From the NCBI GenBank assembly GCA_000149265.1, contig CH001953.1, positions 4,570 through 68,569 on the forward strand: DNA of 64,000 bases, written 5' to 3'. Below are positions 47,001 to 59,000 of this stretch, piece after piece. The DNA comes from Ciona savignyi. Lineage: Eukaryota > Chordata > Ascidiacea > Phlebobranchia > Cionidae. A model generated the notes under the pieces. That model searched no databases. It had not been told where the DNA came from and saw only the letters and a program-made list of their open reading frames with translations. Position 1 is the stretch's first letter. Each line of letters begins with the position of its first letter. The translations under genes were made by a program, and so were the position numbers.

Positions 47001-50000
47001 TTCCAATTTACTAAAATGGATGAATGTCTTTATGATTGATGCAGATTTGTGATAGCGACAACATCTCGATAATTATGATAAATTGCGACAAGCTTACGGA
47101 TTAGCGCTTCATACACTGCCGAAGTGGATTTTCCCTGTATTATTTACTCGTTTTTAACCGCTAGTTGCGACATAAAGCTCTTATGACGTCACAAGCTTCA
47201 AACGCGACAATCGCTGATCGGTTTGCGTCACGTTTTGTCAACAATTGTTTTTTAGAGAAGTGGTTATGTGGGACATTTCGTGGATCCTTGGATACTCTCT
47301 TTGCGCGGAAGAATTATGTATTATTGAATTTTTAAGTACTAAGAACGAGGAAGGGCATACGCGTATGACTTGCTGGAAAGTGCTATTACTTCATGGTAAA
47401 TTTACTTGAGTGTTCTAACGAATTCATGGCGCGGTGAACCTTATAGAAGGGAGGTAAAGCTAACCTGGATTTCCGGAATAACTGATCCACGTTCCGAGCA
47501 CTCGGCGGCACTATAGGCACGGACCGAGCTCACGAGCACCGCCGCCTTCGGTTCCGGCAGTTTGCTGATGTCACAGCTCCCGCTCGAAAGGCCGCTGCTC
47601 GACGGTTGGCTCGGGGTTCTCATTGTGACGGTTGGCATGACGACGAAGTCGTTCCAGGGGACAAAAACGGTGGCGCTAGAGGGCACAAATGATGTCCTTT
47701 GGAAATTAAGCGTCAAGGCACCTCCGCCATTCACGAGGATATCGTACCTGAAGAGAAAGAAATGTAAGGGCTGGACTTCATCATGGTGAATGGAAATAAT
47801 GGAGCAGCAACATTAGAAGTAACGCTAACGTACCATCCGTTCGCTCTTGATTTGGTCATCCCGTAAAACTGGTTGTGTTCCACTTTGATCTGGACTCCAA
47901 TCAACGGCGACCCGTCCACTGTCAGCACTTGCCCTCGAATCACACTTGTGCGTCTGAGGTGGAATGGGGGAGATTAGTGAAAATAATCGAATCATGTGCA
48001 TCATGTACATCGCACAGGAAATGGACGTACTTAGGGTCAAATACGGACGAATCGGCGCCGGTCTGCACCCCGTTTCTGTTGACCAAGAATGATGCCCTCT
48101 GGTGGAAGGGTGCAGTGGTCGGAAGAGGATTTCTGATCCGGATGCGACTCGCCTCGTGGCTCGGATCAAGTCCTCCTCTGCACTGCGAGGTCCGAGTGCA
48201 GGATGGATGGGAGCAGCAGTCCGGATCCTGGCAATCTCGAAGGGTATCTGCAACCACATGGGGGTGATTACTGCCTGCTATGTGAGGATGCAATACGTAT
48301 GATTTCAGGGGGATTCAGGGGGTAATTTTTCGAAATGAGGACAAATTGAAAATCACAGAAGTAAACACCTTATATTCAGTTATTTAAGGGTGTGGTGGCA
48401 GTGTGACACGGTATGGGTGATTACCCAGTAAGGGTGATGACCTATTAGCAGAGGGGGCAATAACCTTGTAGCATATGGTAATGACCTGGTAGAAGTTTAT
48501 GAAGGTTAGACTGCTATTATGTTAAAAATATACAACAGTTTAACAGCCAATACAACGTTTCAGGGCAATCACAATCTGTTATTTAATTATCTTATGCGGA
48601 TGACAAGAAGCCCTTTTTAGGCTGGATGAAACGATCTAAAACCCAGTACATCAAGCTACATACCCAAGTCGTCATCCTTCATGTTGGTGCAGAGGACTAC
48701 CACTTGTACGTCGCACGCATCGGACTTCCATCCGGACCGGCAAGCGCAATACCAACCTCCGTCGCCATCTCTTACGCAGTTACCATGTCCCGAGCAATCG
48801 TTCGGGCAACCGGCTGGAAGGTATAAGTATGTTTTCTATTGATCTCACAATCTTTTGGTTGACGTCCAACGCTTAATCGATTGAACTATCAAGCCAGACT
48901 ATAATAAGCATTGGAAATTCTTTCCCATTTAGTCTGTTTTTATGAACTTCGCGTGTTACAATATTATTGTGCAATATTTGTTGTTTTAAATTTGTACTTT
49001 TATTAAGAATTGTTTGGTCGTATCAAATCTAAAACAGGGCTTAATAATTGACAGATAACTTGTGAAGTAATCGTGTTGTATCGCGCAGAACCTCCGAACC
49101 AGAAGACCATGGTCGGATAAGATATGAAACAAACCACAACTCACGGAAAGTGCAGATATCTCCGTTCCATCCGACGTCGCAGAGGCAGACGCCGTCCGAA
49201 CACGATCCATGTTCTTCGCACCTCGGGTGGCACTGACGGACGTGACACGCGTCACCCGTCCACCCGTCCTCGCACCTGCAAGCTCCGTTTACGCACACCC
49301 CGTGCCCAGGGTGACACATGGGGCGACACTGGGCTGTAGACGGGGTAGGGGTGAGATGCGATGATACGCTAAGGTCTGGGGTTCCGTGGACGTGGGTTAA
49401 ATGGTAATTTCGGTGATTTATCGATGAAATTGAATCATGGAATTTGTAGATAATGATATCGTGCAGTGTAATTTAATAATGGCGACATTAAAAACGTTAA
49501 AACAAACCAAAATGTTAGTAAAAACCAAGATTCAAACACGTTAAGTGAAACCCAATCAGTTGTTCCGTCGTTCGTCGTGACGTAGTCGGATGACGTAACC
49601 AGGGTCGTCCAGGTCGAGTCGATGATGTCATGTTAGGTCGACACGGCAAGCACACAACAACAAAGAAGAGGAAGGGAGGGGCGGAAGAAAAATAAAATAA
49701 AAGAAAATAAGTTGGTTGCAGCTACATGGGACATCCGCATACACGGACTAAAGTAACAAACTAATAAATGGAACAACAGGCTTTAAAACTAAGGCTAGAT
49801 GCAAACTCAAAATTAAAATCACTATAAAATGGACGAAGCGAGGACGCTTCAACAAAAAATAGGCATGCATACTAAGGTATGGGTGACGTGTTAGTTCCAT
49901 TCATGGGGTGTTCTCTAGTATTAATCTGGGTACAGATCTTTTAACAAATGCATTATACAATTTTGTAAACACTCTATTTTAGGAAATTACCCATGCAGTA

Positions 50001-53000
50001 CTCTATCACCTATCAAACTGTGCCACACACTCTAATCAAACTCGGGTTGGGTTAGCACACGTCACCTACCGGCACTGCAGTCGCTTCCTCCCCAGCCCGC
50101 CTCGCAGATGCATTTCTCGGATGTGACGTCATAAGTCCCGTGACCAGCACAGTCAGTGAAGCACGTCGAGTCACGGTCGGCGCAAAGAGCACCGGACCAG
50201 CCCCGATCGCACCGACAAACACCGGTCACGCAGACCCCGTGCCCAGAGCAGCCAGGGTCATAGCAATCGACTGGAAAATATATTTTATTAGATATAATTT
50301 TTTAACTAACAGCTTTTCCAGTACATTCTATTTAAATATTACACTGAAGATGTCATTTTGTCGAAAAATGCCTAGACTTTAAACTATTGAATTGTTAATT
50401 TTTATTACGTATACTGGATTTACATTTTTTAATAACAAAGTTTTAACCAGGACTATTTTATTTGCATTAGCAAAAAATGTGGTGTCAAATACGCCTTTGT
50501 AAGAGTATCCGTGCAAATTGGTAGATGGTACAACTTAAGGGAGTTTTAATTTTCCTTTTTACAACTCACTTTCTTTGCAAGCTTCGCCCTTGTACCCGCG
50601 TTCGCACACACACTCGCCGTCCACGCACGAACCACGGTTGCTGCAATCTGGCACCGCGCATTGGTCGCTTGGTGTTGCGCAGTCCACACCTTTCCAGCCG
50701 GAAAAGCACACGCACTTTCCGTGGGCGTACACCCCGTTCCCACGGCAGGTAACAGAGCATGAGGCTGAAGGTGGATATAAGAAGTGGTTAGTGAGGGTTT
50801 GGTGGGGCGGGAGAGAATCGAACACTGTACCTTGGGAACAATCGGTGCCTTGGTAGCCAGGGAAGCATTTGCAAAGACCATTCACGCAGTCACCGTTGCT
50901 GTTACATTTCTTGGGGCAGTCAGATAACCCTTCTGTTGAAAAGAATAAGTTTTAATGCTTATTCGTTGAGTTGGACAATGCAAGGACAATTATCACACGG
51001 CTCGAACATAACTTTGGGGTACAGGAGTTACTGCGGTGTGTTGTATACGATTTTACTATTTAAGTACAACCCACTGATCTAATGGGATTACGTAACGTCC
51101 CTTAAGTGCTTTGTCCATTGACGTAACAGTCTGGTCAGGGGCTGACTTCGATTCAACAACATATCAGCTGAAACCCAGGACTCTACGCCCTAACCGGCCA
51201 ATATGTAGGTAAACACACAGAACACGACTTACTGGACACTGAGGTCAAGACTTCGAATGGTGCACCAAGCTCTGCGTCGTTGTAAACCGCCACGTGCCAT
51301 GTCCCGGCGTCCAGAAACTTCACAAACCCGAGGTTCACTTTCCGGGATTCCCCTGTCACACTTCGGCGCGATCGCTTCTTGCTCGAAGTGGTGGAAAGCG
51401 TCATAATCGAGGTGTGTGACGTCAGGGTCGGGTCGGATGGGAGGGACCCACCGTCGATCTTTTCGAAAAAGTCGAACTGCGGGTAGAATTTACAGCTTAA
51501 ATTGATATTGATTTGCTACACGCTAACAACCGGTACATTAAAAACGCTGTATATTGATGGCTTCGCACGCGATAATGTGTGAGAAAGTGGAATACGATCC
51601 AGCTTCAGAAAGGAGGATTTAACCTTCACTCCGCACCAGCAGAAAGCCAGGGATTACCCGGGAGCGGAGGGGCTGACAGTAGCCAAGAAACCTGGTTTTA
51701 GTAGACTGTCGTGCTGATGGATTCCCAACCACACAAACACGTTTACAGCTGTTAATGCGGAACGCTAAAGTATCGTGCAATAACTGGTTGGACTGAAACA
51801 ATTGGGTAATGTTTCGTTTGTGTTTACCCTCGTACGGACAGGTGCTGATAACATAATTATCTGTTCCTAGAGCATTTACTCAACCATGTCGAGTGACGTA
51901 AGCAAACAACCGGACCACCCGCAAGGTGTGGTGAAACAATTTACTGGAACAGTTGGCCTGTAATTTCGCGTTTCCCACCAGCAACGAAAAATAAACCTTT
52001 GCAAACATATGGATGACGTAATCGTCCACCTCGTAGAGCCGGTGCAGACAGCACGACGGTAGAGGATAATATCAATATCGTTTAAAACAGCAAGCTCCGG
52101 ACAGTAACGATGAAGTATGTAACCGTCGGGTTATGGAGGTGACCAGTAACTCAATTAGTACAGTTCATGGAGCAAGTTCGTCGACGCGTCGGAGTCGATT
52201 GCAGCCGTTCCCCGCTTATCGAACGCCCATCGCATTGGAAAAGACAACAATGGGCATTCTTGCGCAGAAATAACCCGGCGATGAAGATGCGCAGCGGACG
52301 GCTTCAGAGCGGCGGTCGACGCTTTCAGGTTATTTTGGGATTAAAAATGACCACGGTTACCTGTGCTTAAGCCAGGGGAAGGGGGATAGAAAGGAACCGT
52401 AGCCGCTGCGGAGATTTTATCGTCAAAGATTGATCGAGAGTGCGCTGTAAAAGCTCATACTAAATCCAGCCTCCGGTCGTCGAAGCACGGTCGGTTGTTT
52501 TAAGCTAATCTACCTGGATGTTAATCTTCATCGGCAATTTTCGCTCGTTTTTCACTTGTTCCATGAGCCCAGACAGTCCAGTCGTTGGACGCGTGTCATG
52601 TGGACAGGGACGGGGTATAAATCCCGGATTAACCCTTTTAGGGGCTCAGGTTACGCGCGTGTTGATACGCCCCAGTTCACCCTAAAACGCGATGCTGGTA
52701 AATGTTGTAGTGGCTTGAAAAAACTAGACAGTGCGGTATTTGGGTTGAATAATCCGGACAAACAATCTTTCGTCCGCGGTCTTGGTAAGAATTCAGCAAA
52801 AGTAACTTCGGCCGCTGGGAATATGAACTCAATCCGAAGGTGAAAATACTGAACTCTTATCATCAACATGTTGGTTGCGGATTCTTAGTTTCTTGCTGTT
52901 TTAACACCCATTAATATCCTTTGCTGTAATTGCTTGGAACCAATCCAGCATGGGAGTCTATGCAGCGAAGGCAAGTTTAATAGATGGATCTATTTCTCTC

Positions 53001-56000
53001 AAATGCATAGGGCGCTGGAACCCAGCAGAAGGTATAGTGGAGCACAATCACAACAAATAAGCCAGTGGTGACAGATATGACGGATACGAAAAGAGGTAAA
53101 CTAATTACTGTACCAGCTTGAAGTGAGTGGTGGTTATGCCGCGTGAAGTTTAAAGAGAGATTAATATACCCGAGTCGAAGTGTTTATCCCGCTTCCCAAA
53201 AACAACCTATTCGTTTTATACTCGCGGCTTCTATTTTTGAGTCTAAAATGCAGAGTACGTACAAAACAATGTACGGATAGAGGACTGCGTTTTTGCGTAC
53301 AAAACAATGTACGGATAAAAACTCACTTTTGTGTGCGTAGGTCGGAGTCCTTTACGCCCATACACCGCCATTTCCGCTTGAGGCGACACGGAGCAGTTAA
53401 ACTTCATGTGCGTCGGCTCTTCCACGTAAACTTGCATCCACGAGAAGGAAGAGGCCGGAACGACCATCGAAGACGGCCTACTTAACTGCAATTCCACTGG
53501 AGTGCCTAAGAAAAGATGGAAGGTTTTAACTTTAATGTACGAATGTGATTATTTTTTACCAGGTTAATTTTCAAACAAATAATGGTCTTTTGGTTGAGAC
53601 CGTTGTTGTATATTAATCGGTATATGTATCGGTCGCGTTAACCATTCGGCCACACACAACCTTAGGCAGGTAAAGTAAATGTCATTAAATAAAGGCCTAT
53701 TTGTATCAACCGCTTGGTTGTATATTACACCCTCTATATTCATTTGCTAAACTTATTTTGTCCTGAACTGGATTAACAGTTTTGGATCCATAAATGCAAT
53801 AATTGTAAGTTCTGCTATTTATTTTTCTTGAATGTTTCATTTATTGAGTAGCCTACTTAGACTGTCGATTTAATGTTTTTCAAGTGTTTACTTTATTGCA
53901 TTTTCAATTAAAAATCATAATCGTTTACTTTTTTGGCATAACATCCTAACGACACGCAATAGTTTTGTGGCTTATTTAAATTATCAAGTTAAGTTGAAAT
54001 CATAATCTTAGTTTTAAAATCAAAACAAAAATTTAAGCCACAGTTGTTCCCAAACAGGTCACGGACCGATGGTTCAACGTTGAAATTCGAGCGGTTATAA
54101 ATAGAGTTGCTGGAGCGAGTCCACATTACGCCACAACATTAGTTTAGCTAAGAAACAACGTAACCAGCCTTAAATTCGAGTACACGTTCTTCATTAAACA
54201 TTAATGGTTGCTGTTTGAGGGCACGCGTTTGCAAGAAGAAACTCGGCCGTGATTATCGCGCAAATGGGTTTGGTACAAACACCTTTGGCGAAGAGACTGA
54301 CATGACACATGGAGTTCTGAATCTGATTAAACGCTACACGAATACAGGACTAAAGTGTTTAAAGTTTTTAACCGAAGCGAATAAAAGCCCAAATTTAATA
54401 CTTGCAGAAACAATCAAGTTTCATAATTCAATCAGATCTTACTTTGGTCTTTCCTGTCACTGACGATCACTGGATTCCCGGTAGAACATTGGACAGAGGA
54501 GGGAAGTTCAACTATAGATTCCGTGTGGTTCATCGACTGGACTGCAATGCGAATCAATTAGGTTAGTATGGATTAAAGTTTTACTGAAATTACAACTATA
54601 AAACTCGTTGAAATTTGTTGAGTTTGAGGTGAATCGATAGCGCGATGCACTATGTTTAAGTTGGATTGCGTAACGAAGCAAATCACGCTCGCTCGCTGTC
54701 TATTATTGACTTAATGAGATCGCACGTGCATGCACACACATGTTTATATGCACTCGTATACACTCCGCCTTTATTTAAGCTATAAGCCATTCTATTAATT
54801 TTTAATGGCCACTGGCGACAATCGTCTGTGCTTGTGGAACACTGTCCCTCATGCGACGTTTCAATGGTGTATTATGACGTAATGTGCCCGATACATGATC
54901 CCCAGAGCGTGGTGCGAATCTCGGCCAGTGGATTAGACAATCTATTTTCAAACAACCCACCTAAAAAGTAGGCGGTCAGGGCAAGAAGTAGGGCGGAGAT
55001 GATAGCCAGGGAGAGTGCGGCACACTTCCACGTAGCTCTGCCCCAACAGCTCCCGGTGAACTTCTCGAAACTTCCATCATATTGCCTCGACTCCCGGCGG
55101 TGTATGTGAGGGTCGTACCTCCCACCGAAGGAAGGTCGTTTATTCATGAACCGAGCGGTCGTCCCGCTGCCGGGACCGGTCGAAGTCACGGCTGACGTCA
55201 GCGGGGGAAGGGAGGAGGGGATTCCCGGCGTGTAACCACCAAATGTCGGCCTGGAAATGAAACGGGAAGTAAGCAATCACAACTACTCGAATTCCTTTCC
55301 TAAAAATGAGTTTTCATTAGACCTAAAGGAGTCCTTCAGTTTCAAGGACAGGATCGGTTATGTCTCAATCAACTTACTGAGTTTGTTTTAATAGCTATCT
55401 ATATATGGTAAGGTTTCAATTCGACTTGGTTGGGTCACCCCAACGACGTAATTCAAATCACACATAGATTAAACGAAAGATGACCACTTTAACCGTTCCG
55501 TGAAAGCGTGAGATAACTACTGCGAGCATGCAAATCGGCAACGTCGCGACATATCGTGACCCATCGTAACCCCAACGCTCATGACCCACATTGACCCGGC
55601 AAGAAAACACAAAGCAACGCTTGAAGTGGGCAGATTCTCCGAATGACTACCGACAACACAGCCTGCCTATCGTAATAAAGGTTTTCTGGCTATTTTAAGA
55701 CCAAACATAACGCCTGAAGTTCTGAGTCGTGATTATGACATTGTGTCCTGATTGTATAAACCAGACAGAGGTATGGCAGTTTTTATCTCGTGTTTTTGAC
55801 TTTACTCAGCTGCCTCTCAAGGTTATCGCCCCGTCCTATCTAGCCATGTCTTTCACCTGCTAAAACAACGAATCAGACGGCCGGTTCACGGCCCTTAAGA
55901 AACTTAGGGACCCACTTCTAAAATGGGGCTGACTGAATAGTACCTAAAGTACCCAATTGGACAAGACCGTCGACTGTTGAAAAATGCCATTGAACTCCGA

Positions 56001-59000
56001 GCAAACGAGACATAAAATGCATGCAAATTCTTTGGGCCCAAGTTAATCAAGTTTCTGAGTGATTTACATTGATTTTGTTTAAAGAAACGTCAATAATCCG
56101 CAAATAAAACTCCTTTCCGCCTTAAAATGATGAAACCCAGGTCTTGTTTTGATTAAATCAAGAAAACTGCAAAGCCGCAAACGCCAGGATGAAACGAACT
56201 TGCAACGCGGTCTCAAGTTTCGGTTGTGTATTTATAAAATCGTGATAACGATACATAGTTTCGGTGTCGGGGTATCGGGCGACCGCCGCATCAAAGCAAG
56301 ATCGGCGACGGCAACGAACAAGCGGAGTGTTTTATTTCTGACAGTTTAATGGAGACTGGTGTTTCTCGGGTGTCAGAAGTCGCGACGCCCGGGGAGATTT
56401 CACGGCAACTTTGGTCCCGAGATTAATGGCAACTTCAAGGTTGGGAGACAGCTGAAAGAAAAGCTTCAATTGGTTGGTAACTAGATCACCGTGCGGTGGA
56501 TTGCGATGGTACCTCGTCAGCGTCGTATCAAGTTCATGCGAACGCGCTTTGGGAAATTATCTCTCAGCCATAAGAAAACGTTGCATCGTTAACGAAATGA
56601 ACGATTTTTCATATTATCCTGACGGAGTGTCCGATACTTAAATATTCCGGGAACTTAAAACACGGGCTACGTTTTTGAGCACGGCTGCGAGGCGTGTCGA
56701 GTTGTTTTCGCATTTTTTGATCGAATACTTGGCAATCGCGACAGTAATTGACGTCATGCCCACATTATTGTGGCCCAGAATGCAAGGCATTGCAGCCCGA
56801 TTAGCCGCTACGTAGCCGGGGCATTAAGCCAAGTTATTAGTCGAGGACATTTCCACGCTTTACTGCAGACCACCGATGCTGCGATTGCGACTTCTCATAA
56901 TCTCTTGTCATTTCTCGTGGAAGATTAGCCACCCGATCTGCCCTTATTGGTGGATGGGGTCACGTGGGATGCTACCACGACAACAACAACATTGTAATGC
57001 GGTGAGTTTCTCTTCAGTTGTCAACGTTGCTAGTAGGTTAAAGGATTAGCTCGAGAATCAATGGAATTTTGGCATTGGCGAGCTCAAAAACGGCATAATA
57101 GATTGCGCTGTAATGCTGTTGAAACCGATGTCCTTCGCACGCAAACTTGCGGCCATTACAACAGACTTGTCATAGCTTTAGAAATGGGGCGAGAGTCTAT
57201 ACGGAACCAAGAGGTATCCAGCAAACGAACAATGCGCGGTTTGGGTCCGATTTCTGACAATTTGTGGGGTCAACGAGCTGATGTCTGCGTAGAACTATTC
57301 TGCGCAATACAGGACGTCAATATAGGTCAAATTTTGAGTAAGGTCGGTTTTAGGCGTTGGGTCGTCATATTCGCGGGTGGCCGTTTGTCGGTTTTGGCCG
57401 AACTAAACGAATTTCCTGGTTAAAGGTGACTGGTGTTGGTTTATCGTAAAAGAAATTGGCTGTTCATAACAGCAGGTTTTACCGCCAATGGTTCAACGCC
57501 AAACGGAAGTTGAGCCCTTGTACATAAGACAGACACGACGTTTTGTCGTTAAAGTAGTTACCTTAGCTAAAATTTTATGTAGGAATACGTGGTTTACACG
57601 TCCAAACAATATACAAAATTCTATTTTATAACGGTCTCTCAGTGATAAGCCCATCATGGGTGCGATGCTTAACTCGGTAAAAGTAATCGTTTAGTAGAGA
57701 GAGAGATTGTTTTTATATTATACAAATCTGACATTGCCATATTTCTAAACAGAATATCCCCAAACATACTGCCTAGAATGTCAAACTGGGGAAATTATCT
57801 ATGATTTTAACATACAACTTTTTAGTCAGGTTTTGATCAATAGTCAAAATTAGGGTAAAATTAAGTGTTTTTTGGTGAAAACCCTGGCGGAAGGTTGCTC
57901 TTTTTAGAGAATAGTGGAAACCTAAACGACTTGTTGGATTATTTCTGGGCACAAAGCTGTTAAGATCAATCACCCTAGGGTCCAATGACAGATTAAACGA
58001 ACAAAGTGACCCCGCTGTTCGACCCCTAACACCCACAATCACCTCCTCAAATAAAGCCCCGATCCTGACTGATGGGGAACCAGCCCCAAGTCAAACAAGC
58101 CGGACAGGTCGAATTAGGGGTCATTCGTCAAACACGAGTTAGGGATGAGCGGTTTTGGGTGACCCTACAAAGCACACAGTTTAAGCGGTGCCTGATGTGG
58201 AAAATTAAAGCGCTTTCATGATTTAACCTGAAATTTTAAACAAAAATTGGCTCGCGTTTCAAATAGGCAGTGCCAAGTTGAAAACACTGTTCAAATACAG
58301 TGAAGACAAACGCTAAAACTTAAATTTCAGCAGCGAAACAGAGGTACCGGTATTCGACGGAACGATTTCACGCGCACTTACGATTTTACGGCTTGAAGTG
58401 CCGGAATTTAAAATAAAAGCCATGAAAGTGCGGCACACTTCTTTCTGCTACTTGCCGCCCAAATTAAATTCCTGGTATTAGTGGTTTAGGTTCGGGTGAA
58501 ATATTCGGCGTAGAGGGCGTGAAAGAATTTTCAGTCATCTTAGATAGCAAACTACGGCCGGCATGTACGGTCGTGTTGCCGAATGTTTAACGCCATCGAT
58601 ACATATACATGTTCATATACAAAAAAAAAACGTTCTTAGCAACGAGCCCATGATGGGCTTGAAACTAAGTCCAGTAAAATATGATTAACATCACAGAAAT
58701 CACGGATTTATTGTTCATCGCGGGACCAGTCGCTCGCCGAATATCGCACGACGGTCACTGTATTGCCAAAACAACTCGAGAAGTTGTAGCACACGCTCTG
58801 ACCTCGGAATGTAAACAGTGGTACCAATGACCCGATTGTTATCATTAGCCGAGCCGCTTAGGACATACTGGACCAGCTTTTCAGCCAAGCGAGGACAAGA
58901 GACTGATCTGCAACTACTAATTTATCTTTTGATAAGAGAAATCACAGCTTGGCAGTTTTCATTTTTATGACTTTAAGACATGACTTTAAATGAACTCGGT

